Below the pieces are notes generated by a model. It saw nothing but the letters and a program-made list of their open reading frames with translations, did no database searches and was not told the DNA's origin. Positions 14,887 to 22,117 of a DNA stretch of 52,358 nt are shown one piece after another. The stretch's first letter is position 1. Each line of letters starts with the position of its first letter. The stretch comes from a virus. The stretch is from IMG/VR virus record IMGVR_UViG_3300025276_000044, positions 1 to 52,358 of that record; one strand, written 5' to 3'. Made by a program: the position numbers and the translations under genes.

Positions 14887-15099
14887 ATGATTAGAGAAAA
14901 ACAAAATAATGAAGGTCCTACAATTATTGATTTAACAGGTCCAGATGGTAATGCTTTTGCATTAATGGCTTATGCCAAAAAGTTTGCTAAAGAATTAGGC
15001 ATTGATAGTCCTATAGATGAAATGATGCAGGGTGATTATGAGCATTTATTACTTACATTTGATAAGTATTTTGGTGATTTCGTAATACTAGAAAGATAG
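14887..15099 (+). CDS. hypothetical protein
   Basis: This encodes a 70-residue acidic protein (TIIDLTGPDGNAFALMAYAKKF) with a start context of ATTAAGGTTATG. Similar short proteins with a DLTGPDGNAF-like opening are common in phages, without known function. It precedes the phosphoesterase gene by 7 bases. Confidence 0.7.
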   Translation: MIREKQNNEGPTIIDLTGPDGNAFALMAYAKKFAKELGIDSPIDEMMQGDYEHLLLTFDKYFGDFVILER

Positions 15100-15106
15100 T
15101 AATCTG

Positions 15107-15793
15107 ATGAAGATAACATTAATATCAGACACTCACACTTTTCATTCTCAAATAACTGATGATTTACCTGGAGGTGATTTACTAATTCATGCTGGTGATT
15201 GTATGAATACAGGTAATCGTCAAAGTGAATTGGTTGATTTTTTAGATTGGATGGAGCATGATGTTAAAGGTTATAAACATAAATTATTTATTGCTGGTAA
15301 CCATGATTGGATATTTGAAAAATATCCTGATGTTTGTGAGAATTTGCTTTTAGAATATTCTCCAAGTGTTGAGTATTTACAAGATGAACTATCGTGTAAT
15401 GAAGATATTAAAATATATGGTTCACCTTGGCAACCTGAGTTTTGTGATTGGGCATTTAATTTACCACGTAAAGGGGATGAATTATTTGAGAAATGGAATA
15501 ATATTCCAGATGAGACTGATATTTTAGTTACACATGGTCCTCGTTATGGTTATTTAGATTATACAACTGCTGGTAGTGGTGGTAATGTTGGTTGTGAGGC
15601 GTTAGATAGTGTTATATTAATAAATCCACCTAAAATTCATGTATTTGGTCATGTTCATAGTAGCTATGGTTATAAATGGGATGGTGTAACACATCATATT
15701 AATGCTTCTGTATTAAATGATAACTACAAATACACAAACCAACCAATTAATATTGAGTGGGATAAGGAAACTAATGAAATTGAATTTATATGA
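15107..15793 (+). CDS. calcineurin-like metallophosphoesterase
   Basis: This encodes a 228-residue protein with the full metal-site set in order: SDTHTFH (Asp8, His10), HAGDCM (Asp31), GNHDWIF (64-70), LVTHGP, and GHVHSSYG near residue 185. The arrangement matches the MPPED (239FB-like) branch of the family, which hydrolyses cyclic nucleotides or related phosphodiesters. In a phage it could destroy a cyclic-nucleotide defence signal or process nucleic acid ends. The substrate cannot be read from sequence. It overlaps the next gene by 4 bases. Confidence 0.87.
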   Translation: MKITLISDTHTFHSQITDDLPGGDLLIHAGDCMNTGNRQSELVDFLDWMEHDVKGYKHKLFIAGNHDWIFEKYPDVCENLLLEYSPSVEYLQDELSCNEDIKIYGSPWQPEFCDWAFNLPRKGDELFEKWNNIPDETDILVTHGPRYGYLDYTTAGSGGNVGCEALDSVILINPPKIHVFGHVHSSYGYKWDGVTHHINASVLNDNYKYTNQPINIEWDKETNEIEFI

Positions 15794-16014
15794 AAGCAAC
15801 TTTAGAATTTGATTTTGAGAATGAAGATGATCAAGCTGAACATCTGAGATGTGTTAAATCTTCTGATATGGCTTGTTTCATTTGGGAACTTAAACATAAC
15901 TTCTGGCGTAAGTGGAAACATGATGAAACGGATTTCAATTTAGATAACTATAAAGAAGCATTAAGTGAACTTTTAGAATCCTATAATATTAATATTGATG
16001 AATTAATAAAGTGA
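15790..16014 (+). CDS. hypothetical protein
   Basis: This encodes a 74-residue acidic protein with a Trp-containing helix (FIWELKHNFWRKWKHDE). The ATG overlaps the phosphoesterase stop (ATGA), so translation is probably coupled. Similar proteins occur in phages with the same helix, but their function is not known to me. Confidence 0.7.
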   Translation: MKATLEFDFENEDDQAEHLRCVKSSDMACFIWELKHNFWRKWKHDETDFNLDNYKEALSELLESYNINIDELIK

Positions 16015-16024
16015 ATAAAATAAT

Positions 16025-16309
16025 ATGAGTGATAATAACAAAATGACAGGACGTAGAATCGATCGTGATAGATGGGATTGGATGGATGAAGGTGATGTTA
16101 ATACTAATAACCCCCAGTTAATTAAATTTATTAAAGATATGGAAGCAGCGGAAGAGGAAAGGATTTTACAGAAATTAAATAGTACTAATCAAGGAAAAAG
16201 CAAAAAAAGTAGAGATGATACTACGGCTATTGTTGGTTGGACTATAATGATTGGAGTTGTTTTAATTTTAGGAATGGCAATATTAACAGCTATAAAATCA
16301 ATAATATGA
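16025..16309 (+). CDS. C-terminally anchored membrane protein
   Basis: This encodes a 94-residue protein with a charged cytoplasmic part (MTGRRIDRDRWDWMDEGDVN) and one C-terminal hydrophobic helix (about 69-91, VGWTIMIGVVLILGMAIL). This tail-anchored topology suggests peripheral action at the inner membrane. It overlaps the next gene by 4 bases. Confidence 0.68.
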   Translation: MSDNNKMTGRRIDRDRWDWMDEGDVNTNNPQLIKFIKDMEAAEEERILQKLNSTNQGKSKKSRDDTTAIVGWTIMIGVVLILGMAILTAIKSII

Positions 16310-16590
16310 AAGATAAAGGAAACAGAGAGCACGAGGGGAATTTAAATATACTACATGAGTATGTAAAGAATATGTCGCCGGAAGATAGAGCACAATATTT
16401 TGCTGACTTAGATAAGATACGTCATGATATTGAGAATGCAAAGGAAGACAATAGAAAGCATAAACCCCAAACCGAGGAAGATTGGGGAGATGGAGAAGAT
16501 GACGATGATTGGGATTCCAGTAACGATGATCGATACGGACGAGATTACGGTGATGAAGACGACGGTGGAGATGATTCAAACGAATATTAA
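16306..16590 (+). CDS. hypothetical protein with highly acidic tail
   Basis: This encodes a 94-residue protein whose last 35 residues are mostly Asp, Glu and Gly (GDGEDDDDWDSS onward), possibly a DNA mimic. The start ATG overlaps the previous stop as ATGA and is preferred to an upstream in-frame ATG at 16237. The coding DNA for the tail includes CGACGGTGGAGATGAT (16560-16575), whose exact reverse complement recurs at 17026-17041. Confidence 0.65.
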   Translation: MKDKGNREHEGNLNILHEYVKNMSPEDRAQYFADLDKIRHDIENAKEDNRKHKPQTEEDWGDGEDDDDWDSSNDDRYGRDYGDEDDGGDDSNEY

Positions 16591-16609
16591 TTATTAATAC
16601 ATTTAAGTT

Positions 16610-16771
16610 ATGACAGATGGTGAGTGGGGTTTAGCAGGTGTGGTTGTGCTATTTACGTTTGTGTTTGTATGGTGTTACTTAGAGGATAAGTATACACGGA
16701 GGAGACAACGCAAGTATGACGAGCGAATGGCCAAGTATGACACGTGGAGGCAAATCAATCGAGGTGTGTGA
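16610..16771 (+). CDS. small bitopic membrane protein (53 aa)
   Basis: This is a 53-residue frame from ATG 16610 to TGA 16769. It has an N-terminal hydrophobic helix (about 6-24) and a strongly basic cytoplasmic tail (YTRRRQRKYDERMAKYD). Codon use is richer in G and C than most of the window. No family recognised. Confidence 0.55.
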   Translation: MTDGEWGLAGVVVLFTFVFVWCYLEDKYTRRRQRKYDERMAKYDTWRQINRGV

Positions 16772-17079
16772 CAAATCGATGGTGGGGAATATGATATAGG
16801 AGGTAAGCGCCATTAACCCATTGCTAGCGCAAGCCCAACCCTTACCGTAGGTACAAAGTATATACTTGTACAACTGTGGTGTTCGCAAGTAATCGCAAGT
16901 AATCGCAACTCCCCGTCATTTATAACGGGGATGGATGATGATCCACCGTCATATGGAATGATGATGGATGAGGTGGCTCAACCGGCGCTGGGTTGAGTGG
17001 AATTATCTCCACCGTCGTATTATTTATCATCTCCACCGTCGCACACCAAACGATAACTGTAAGACTCATGCGGAAGAAT
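16772..17079. repeat. gene-free, GC-richer region with repeats and hairpins
   Basis: There is no convincing gene in these 308 bases. Features seen: a direct repeat of CGCAAGTAAT (from 16884); hairpin CCCCGT/ACGGGG (16911-16916 with 16925-16930); hairpin CTCAACC/GGTTGAG (16977-16983 with 16991-16997); CCACCGTC three times (16943, 17009, 17033); and ATCTCCACCGTCG twice (17005-17017, 17029-17041), inverted relative to 16560-16575. It could be a replication or packaging-related site, a non-coding RNA, or decayed sequence. Confidence 0.6.
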
Positions 17080-17110
17080 TTGGCTACCGCAGATCTTGTT
17101 CGTATATTTA
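17080..17110 (+). promoter_or_regulatory. early-type promoter P9 with leader hairpin
   Basis: TTG 17080-17082, 20 bases, TATATTTA 17103-17110. The leader hairpin GGC-GCGA-GCC (17123-17132) has a GNRA loop. It drives the cysteine-protease-like gene. Confidence 0.87.
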
Positions 17111-17157
17111 CAGGGTAAATGAGGCGCGAGCCCAAGTGTTAATTAAAAATAAAGGTT

Positions 17158-17658
17158 ATGTTAAAAAATTTCAAAAGTGGATATGCGGTTAGTGGAAGTG
17201 ATGCAACGGCGAAGGTAGAAAAAAATGATTGTGTGGTGAGAGCCATTGCAAATGCATGTGCAGTAAATTATTCCCAGGCACATCAATATTGTGCTAGCAC
17301 ATTCGATCGTAAGAAAGGTGGTGGTGTTAAATATTTTCAAACCATAATGGACAAAACCAACATGATGCGCTTTGAAGAAGCGGGTCAACTGGATATGTTT
17401 AATGAGGGTGATGTACGGTCAATTAAATCCCTAGGTAAAATGCCTAAATTCGGTGGTGAGCTAGCAAATCCTAAATATAAGCATAAAAAAGTAGCATATA
17501 CGGTGAAGGCATTTGCCCAAAAGTTTTCAAGCGGTAGATACATTGTGGCTGTTGATAAACATGCGCTGGCTATTGTGAATGGCGTGGTGATGGATAATGA
17601 CAATTACCAGTATGGTGGTTATAGGCGTGTGGTGGAGGGTGCATACCAAGTACAGTAG
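17158..17658 (+). CDS. papain-like cysteine protease-like protein
   Basis: This encodes a 166-residue protein with the arrangement of small papain-fold peptidases. KNDCVVRAIANA holds the candidate nucleophile Cys25 at the start of a helix. GRYIVAVDKHALAIVNGVVMDN holds the candidate His135 and the following Asp146/Asn147. No signal peptide. Similar phage proteins are usually annotated only as hypothetical. Flanking DNA and codon use are GC-richer than the window average, which suggests separate acquisition. It could process phage or host proteins early in infection. Confidence 0.68.
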   Translation: MLKNFKSGYAVSGSDATAKVEKNDCVVRAIANACAVNYSQAHQYCASTFDRKKGGGVKYFQTIMDKTNMMRFEEAGQLDMFNEGDVRSIKSLGKMPKFGGELANPKYKHKKVAYTVKAFAQKFSSGRYIVAVDKHALAIVNGVVMDNDNYQYGGYRRVVEGAYQVQ

Positions 17659-18024
17659 TTCACCGTACCGAATTATAATAGCGCTTGCTCTATCGACGGT
17701 GAGCATTGGTACCCCTACGGTTGGTAGGTGGTACCTTATTATATAATATGGCTCTGGTATATAGTATGTAGGCATATGGGTTGGCGGGCGGCGTACCGCG
17801 TATATACATTATAAATACCCACGATGCGCCGCCGTCCATCGCGCGTGGATATGCGTAAAGAAAAGCGTGGCTGGCTTTATGAATCGAGTACAACTTTAAC
17901 CCATCGATTGTATATACAAATATATATTAAGAGCTATATAGGATAAAGTGCTTAAAAATCCGAAAACCCAAATTCTTTTTTTTAAAAAAATCTCGCCATT
18001 CGACAAAAGTATATACGAAAAGAT
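17659..18024. other. gene-free structured region
   Basis: There is no gene in about 366 bases. The first half is GC-richer. It has CACCGT/ACGGTG (17661-17666 with 17696-17701), the strong hairpin at 17708-17735, and GGCGGCG/CGCCGCC (17787-17793 with 17827-17833, 33-base loop). The second half (from about 17900) is very AT-rich with several TATATAC-like words. GC-rich hairpins next to an AT-rich stretch would suit a replication origin or a structured RNA. No direct proof. Confidence 0.45.
17708..17735 (+). terminator. strong hairpin after protease-like gene, possible terminator
   Basis: An 11-bp stem is formed by GGTACC-CCTAC pairing with GTAGG-T-GGTACC (one bulged T), with loop GGTTG, 50 bases after the stop at 17658. 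It is followed by TTATTATAT, not a clean T run, so termination is plausible but an RNA-stabilising or processing role is equally possible. Confidence 0.4.
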
Positions 18025-18055
18025 GTGGTTACCCGGAGAAGCTTTCGTATATTTA
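18025..18055 (+). promoter_or_regulatory. early-type promoter P10 with leader hairpin
   Basis: GTG replaces TTG at 18025-18027; 20 bases later comes TATATTTA 18048-18055. A GGTTACC element is in the spacer, and leader hairpin GGC-GCGAA-GCC is at 18068-18078. The weakened -33 may make it less active. Confidence 0.82.
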
Positions 18056-18106
18056 CAGGGTAAATGAGGCGCGAAGCCAATAGAACAAAAACAAAAAATA
18101 AGAGTT

Positions 18107-18439
18107 ATGTTAAATAAACAAAAAGTACAAGAATTTAGAACGGAATTTGAAAAAGCAGTTAAACAATTAGAGGAAGATTTTGGTGTAGCTATTTCATTAG
18201 GTACAATTTCATTTAATGCCGATGAATTAAGAACTAAAATGACAGCTAGAGTAGGAAAAACGCAACCTCGATTATCAGCGGCAGATTTTTCAGTTGGTGA
18301 TGTAGTATTTATTAATCATAAAAAAATTGCTAATACTAGAACATTTGAAATCTTAAAGATTAATAATAAAAATGTTAAGGTTAGAGATAGAAATGATAAT
18401 TCATTACTTACAGTTTCACCTTCATTATTAAGTAAATAA
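18107..18439 (+). CDS. hypothetical protein with SH3-like beta domain
   Basis: This encodes a 110-residue protein. An N-terminal helix (1-25) precedes a middle segment, and residues 65-105 (FSVGDVVFINHKKIANTRTFEILKINNKNVKVRD) have the strand pattern and VGD turn of an SH3/KOW-type small barrel that often contacts RNA or ribosomes. Similar short proteins occur in T4-like phages. No function established. It is a single-gene unit between P10 and P11. Confidence 0.7.
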   Translation: MLNKQKVQEFRTEFEKAVKQLEEDFGVAISLGTISFNADELRTKMTARVGKTQPRLSAADFSVGDVVFINHKKIANTRTFEILKINNKNVKVRDRNDNSLLTVSPSLLSK

Positions 18440-18459
18440 AAAGGCTTCCGGTAAATCGC

Positions 18460-18490
18460 TTGGAGGAGCCAAGAAGCATTCGTATATTGA
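18460..18490 (+). promoter_or_regulatory. early-type promoter P11
   Basis: TTG 18460-18462, 20 bases, TATATTGA 18483-18490. The spacer carries the repeat CTTGG-AGGAG-CCAAG (18459-18473). No leader hairpin. It drives the DUF932-like gene. Confidence 0.82.
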
Positions 18491-18533
18491 CGGTGCAATA
18501 AGAAAGTAATATTAATTAAAATAAATAAAAGTT

Positions 18534-19367
18534 ATGAGTCAAGATTTAATAGTAAACCCGTTAGAATTATCGCAAACAGCAAAATATCTAACAAAAGAAA
18601 TGATTAGGAATATGGCACCATCAGTATTTGCAATGAAGCCTTCAAGTGAAGTTTCAGAAAAATACACACACATTCCAACAGAAAGAGTAATTGATGATAT
18701 GGAGTTATTAGGTTGGAAGCCAATTGAAGCTAAGCAGGTTCAAGCTCGTAAAGACTCTACAAAAGGATTTCAAAAACATTTACTAGTATTCAGAAATAAT
18801 GATGTTGTTATTAATGGTGAAGATGGTGATGTAGTTTACCCACAAATTATGCTTACAAATTCTCATGATGGGAAGAATTCATTTCAATTTCAAGCAGGAT
18901 TATATAGAATGATTTGCTCTAATGGATTAGTTATTGCAGATGAGTGCTTTGAAGATGTTAAAATGCGCCATATGGGTTATACATTTGAAGATTTACAAAT
19001 ATTAATTAAAGATATGGTTGAAAAGCTACCACTAACGGTTGAATCTATGAATAAGATGAAAGCTATGGAGATGGAGCAAGAGCAAATATTATCATTTGCT
19101 AAAGCAGCATTAAATACAAGATTTACGAAGAAGGAAATGAAGCGCATTGAGGTGGATTTAGATGAGTTAGTTTCTCCGGTTAGAAAAGAAGACACAGGAA
19201 AAGATCTTTGGTCGGTGTTTAATGTAGTTCAAGAAAAACTAATTGAAGGTGATTTTCAATATAGAGCAGGTGGAAAAGTTAGACAAGCTCGTGTTATAAA
19301 AAACTTCAAGCAAGATATGATTATCAATAAAAAATTGTTTAATGTAGCTTTGGAATATGCCTCATAA
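18534..19367 (+). CDS. DUF932-like phage/plasmid protein
   Basis: This encodes a 277-residue protein matching the DUF932 pattern found in phages and plasmids: an N-terminal set-up region, HLLVFRNNDVV, then the signature PQIMLTNSHDGKNSFQFQ, LYRMICSNGLVI and a helical C-terminus with a basic end. The family has no established biochemical role, though it is often near replication or anti-restriction genes. Length is typical. It overlaps the next gene by 11 bases. Confidence 0.8.
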   Translation: MSQDLIVNPLELSQTAKYLTKEMIRNMAPSVFAMKPSSEVSEKYTHIPTERVIDDMELLGWKPIEAKQVQARKDSTKGFQKHLLVFRNNDVVINGEDGDVVYPQIMLTNSHDGKNSFQFQAGLYRMICSNGLVIADECFEDVKMRHMGYTFEDLQILIKDMVEKLPLTVESMNKMKAMEMEQEQILSFAKAALNTRFTKKEMKRIEVDLDELVSPVRKEDTGKDLWSVFNVVQEKLIEGDFQYRAGGKVRQARVIKNFKQDMIINKKLFNVALEYAS

Positions 19368-19758
19368 AAATATAGTTTGGATGAATGGATCGTTTGATGT
19401 GCTTCATATTGGGCACATCAAACTTCTTCAAAGAGCAAGACAGATGGGCTTGCCGGTAATGATTGGAATTGGAACGGATGATTACTATCAGTCGGGTGAG
19501 AATGCTAATTCTAATCCACCCATAACTCCCCTAAAGGACAGGATTGAATTCCTAAAGTCAATTAAATATGTTGATGCAGTAGCAGCTTACGCTACGGATG
19601 ATGAGCTACTTACCGTAATTGCTGCTCACTCTCCTCGATATATGATGATTGCAGATGATTTGGGTGTTGGCTTTGAAGGACTTAAGGATGAAATAATTGC
19701 TTCAAAAGGAGTTAAGGAAATAATTTATACTAAAGTTAATGGAACCCACAAAACGTGA
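19357..19758 (+). CDS. cytidylyltransferase-like nucleotidyltransferase
   Basis: This is a 133-residue single-domain enzyme of the HIGH-type nucleotidyltransferase superfamily: MNGSFDVLHIGHIKLL (the GxFDxxHxGH site), DRIEFLKSIKYVD and a C-terminal GVKEIIYTK. The size and motifs fit glycerol-3-phosphate cytidylyltransferase or the adenylyl-transferring domain of HldE-type enzymes, which activate a phosphorylated sugar or polyol. The ATG lies inside the end of the DUF932 gene. Together with the ManC-like cupin it suggests phage influence on host surface sugar precursors. Confidence 0.82.
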   Translation: MPHKNIVWMNGSFDVLHIGHIKLLQRARQMGLPVMIGIGTDDYYQSGENANSNPPITPLKDRIEFLKSIKYVDAVAAYATDDELLTVIAAHSPRYMMIADDLGVGFEGLKDEIIASKGVKEIIYTKVNGTHKT

Positions 19759-19767
19759 TATTTATAA
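19759..19767 (+). promoter_or_regulatory. late-type promoter motif L2
   Basis: TATTTATAA overlaps the stop region of the cytidylyltransferase gene and lies 15 bases before the ATG at 19783. No TTG at -33. Confidence 0.55.
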
Positions 19768-19782
19768 CTAAATCATAATACA

Positions 19783-20148
19783 ATGCCAACATATCCCAGC
19801 TCATCATTAAATGGAAGTGGATCCATAGGTACGTCAGCAATGACGGCCGGAGTAACCTACACGTTTGAATTAGAAAATACACCGACGACAATTGGCTCGG
19901 TTGCTTACTTCACACTGGAGGCTAACTCAACTGCAAATCAAAATCTCACCGTACAAACCCCAATTGAGGGTGCCTTTGGCTCATTTCCTTCTTTCATTCG
20001 ACCACATTCATTGGTAACTTCTTCATTTAATTTTTCCCTTTCTGTTAGTGAAACGGGAGGTGCATTTGAATTTACCCCAACAACAACAATTCCGGCAAAT
20101 ACTTACTATATTAAAACAACTGGGCGAATAGGATTGCAACTGTCATAA
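19783..20148 (+). CDS. putative virion beta-sandwich protein
   Basis: This encodes a 121-residue Thr/Ser/Asn-rich protein without signal peptide or cysteines, predicted to be all beta strands (TYTFELEN, YFTLEAN, FNFSLSVSE, YYIKTTGRIGLQL). The composition, together with a late-type motif just upstream, fits a capsid-decorating or tail-associated protein. It lies alone among early genes, like the LamG protein at 3167. A 70-base gap without features follows. Confidence 0.6.
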   Translation: MPTYPSSSLNGSGSIGTSAMTAGVTYTFELENTPTTIGSVAYFTLEANSTANQNLTVQTPIEGAFGSFPSFIRPHSLVTSSFNFSLSVSETGGAFEFTPTTTIPANTYYIKTTGRIGLQLS

Positions 20149-20218
20149 TATATACGTATGTATAGATGCTATAATGTTAAAAGGAGAAGTTTCGAGATCC
20201 CTCTATTAAATAAAAATT

Positions 20219-20638
20219 ATGAAATACTTTAAAAAAATACAAGAAACTCTACTATATTATGATTTTCAACCTCTGTTGTTTTTTTGGATTTTTAGTGATA
20301 TTTTAAATAATCAAGTTCTATGGACTAGTTTATCTTATTGGGAAGTTGCGGGTCAACCTTATACTTATTGGTTGTATTTTACTTATCTTATTGTTAGTAT
20401 ATCTATGATGGTATTTATACATAACATTAAATGGTTATCACGATTTGTTTCCGTTTATCTTACGCTTTATTTATTTTCAACAATAAGGTATTTAGTAAAC
20501 ATTTTTAATAATGATGAAATTTTTGATGTTACGGATTTTAAAAACATTTTAATAACTTGTTTTTATGCTTTTATGTGGGGTTGGATACTATTTAAGCTTA
20601 AAAAAGAATTATTACATAAGACATTAAACAATGAATGA
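20219..20638 (+). CDS. integral membrane protein, about four TM segments
   Basis: This encodes a 139-residue protein with hydrophobic aromatic-rich helices at about 17-33, 50-68, 76-98 and 110-128 and a basic end. No known transporter signature. It overlaps the next gene by 8 bases, so the pair is likely coupled. Function unknown. Confidence 0.7.
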   Translation: MKYFKKIQETLLYYDFQPLLFFWIFSDILNNQVLWTSLSYWEVAGQPYTYWLYFTYLIVSISMMVFIHNIKWLSRFVSVYLTLYLFSTIRYLVNIFNNDEIFDVTDFKNILITCFYAFMWGWILFKLKKELLHKTLNNE

Positions 20639-20939
20639 AAACTTAACAACTATAATAATTACCTTTTTAACAGTTGTCACAGGAGCAGGTGCTTGGAAGT
20701 TTTATGAATTTATGGTACGTAATAGACGTGAAAAAGAAAAAGAAGTATTAACAGAGCAAACCGTCTATAGAGATGATCTTAAAAAAAGAGTTGAAATACT
20801 AGAAAGGGATAAAGATGATTATCAAAGAACAATATTAGACATGAGTACCCAGCTAGCAGCAATTAATGTTAAAGTTGAGTTTTTACAAAAAGAAAATGAA
20901 CGTTTGAATTGGACTGTTAAAAACGGAAAAGGTTACTAA
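20631..20939 (+). CDS. membrane-anchored coiled-coil protein
   Basis: This encodes a 102-residue protein with one N-terminal hydrophobic helix (about 6-25), a basic stop-transfer segment (RNRREKEKEV) and a long coiled coil (45-95). The topology is like that of an inner-membrane spanin (Rz) or a small phage membrane adaptor. There is no adjacent outer-membrane spanin lipoprotein, so spanin is only a possibility. It overlaps the upstream membrane-protein gene by 8 bases. Confidence 0.68.
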   Translation: MNENLTTIIITFLTVVTGAGAWKFYEFMVRNRREKEKEVLTEQTVYRDDLKKRVEILERDKDDYQRTILDMSTQLAAINVKVEFLQKENERLNWTVKNGKGY

Positions 20940-20940
20940 T

Positions 20941-21132
20941 ATGGGACATAAGGTATTTATTCGTCACACATATATTTATAAATGCTCAGATAAAAAATGT
21001 GAGGGAGAATGGAAAATAAATGAAGCCGATAAGATTGAAAAATTAAGATGTCCACACTGTGGAAAACAAGATGTTGTAGAATATGTTTTTGTTGATCAGA
21101 GAGAAAAGTACATTAAAAAATGGGGTAATTAA
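20941..21132 (+). CDS. small zinc-ribbon protein
   Basis: This encodes a 63-residue protein with CSDKKC and CPHCGKQD pairs, forming a four-cysteine zinc site, within a basic context. It starts 1 base after the coiled-coil gene. Such proteins commonly bind nucleic acid or RNA polymerase. The target is unknown. Confidence 0.68.
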   Translation: MGHKVFIRHTYIYKCSDKKCEGEWKINEADKIEKLRCPHCGKQDVVEYVFVDQREKYIKKWGN

Positions 21133-21150
21133 AAATACCCACAAAAATGG

Positions 21151-21181
21151 TTGGTTTCCCAAATAATTATTCGTATATTTA
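21151..21181 (+). promoter_or_regulatory. early-type promoter P12
   Basis: TTG 21151-21153, 20 bases, TATATTTA 21174-21181. The spacer begins TTGG-TTTC-CCAA (21151-21162). The leader is short and lacks the GGC/GCC hairpin. It drives the UV endonuclease gene. Confidence 0.83.
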
Positions 21182-21219
21182 TCGAGTAAATAAGATTGTT
21201 TAATTAAAAAATAAAGGTT

Positions 21220-22116
21220 ATGAATTTAGGATACGCTTGCATCAACACTGCACTAAGTGCCAACAAAATTATGACAAATCGTACAATGCGTCGAAAAACA
21301 TTCGATGCCCAAGGTATTGATTATGTCTCGGATCTAGCATTACTTAATGTTAAAGATCTTAAAACTATTGTTCAATGGAACAATGAAATGAAAATTAAAT
21401 TATTTAGATTATCTAGTCAAATATTTCCATGGTCTGATGAGTATGATGTTAAAACTCTTAAAGATTATAAGGAAATATCTAAAATAATGTTAGAGGTAGG
21501 TAGAATTGCTAAAGATGGAGGTCAACGTCTTACCATGCACCCAGGTCCTTATAATTGCTTAGCATCACCAACACAGAAGGTAGTCGATAAAACTGTTCGT
21601 GAATTAAATTTCCATAGCGAACAATTCAATATGATGGGATATGATCCTTCCCCTTACAATAAAATTAACATTCATGTTGGAGGCGCATATGGTGATAAAA
21701 AATTAACATTGGCGCGTTTTGTGCGGAATTTTAGTTTATTGAGTAACGACGCTAAAAAACGCTTAGTTATTGAAAATGATGACAGTCCCAACGAATATTC
21801 TGTTAAAGATTTATTTGATGGTATTTTCCAAAATATAGGTATTCCAATTACATTTGATTATTTCCACCATAAATTTAATACTGGTGATCTTACTGAAGAG
21901 CAAGCTTTAAAAATGGCATCTATTACATGGCCTGAGGGAATTGCTCAATGTTGTCATTATTCTGAAAGTAGAAGGAAAGAAATGTTAGATGAATCCATAA
22001 GACCTCAAGCCCACTCAGATTTAATTTATGAAAAGATTCAAACTTATGGACTTGAACCTGATATTGTTATTGAAGCTAAAATGAAAGAACAAGCAATTTT
22101 CAAAAGACCAATATAA
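21220..22116 (+). CDS. uvdE: UV damage endonuclease (UVDE family)
   Basis: This encodes a 298-residue TIM-barrel endonuclease of the UVDE/UvsE family: LGYACIN at 3-9, FRLSSQIFPW near 67, LTMHPGPYN (metal-site His), INIHVGGAYGDK, LVIENDD (Glu), ITFDYFHHKF (Asp-His) and CCHYSESR. The enzyme nicks DNA 5' of UV photoproducts and other lesions. Length is full for the family. It is driven by P12 alone and followed by P13. It gives the phage its own light-damage repair, sensible for a surface-water virus. Confidence 0.92.
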   Translation: MNLGYACINTALSANKIMTNRTMRRKTFDAQGIDYVSDLALLNVKDLKTIVQWNNEMKIKLFRLSSQIFPWSDEYDVKTLKDYKEISKIMLEVGRIAKDGGQRLTMHPGPYNCLASPTQKVVDKTVRELNFHSEQFNMMGYDPSPYNKINIHVGGAYGDKKLTLARFVRNFSLLSNDAKKRLVIENDDSPNEYSVKDLFDGIFQNIGIPITFDYFHHKFNTGDLTEEQALKMASITWPEGIAQCCHYSESRRKEMLDESIRPQAHSDLIYEKIQTYGLEPDIVIEAKMKEQAIFKRPI

Positions 22117-22117
22117 T

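Noticed and set aside
16884-16908. CGCAAGTAAT repeats as a CRISPR array
   Set aside because: The units are 10 bases and directly adjacent, with no spacers and no cas genes; it is a short tandem repeat.
16911-16930. CCCCGT/ACGGGG hairpin as an intrinsic terminator
   Set aside because: It is not followed by a T run (ATGGATGATG follows), so it was kept only as part of the repeat-rich region.
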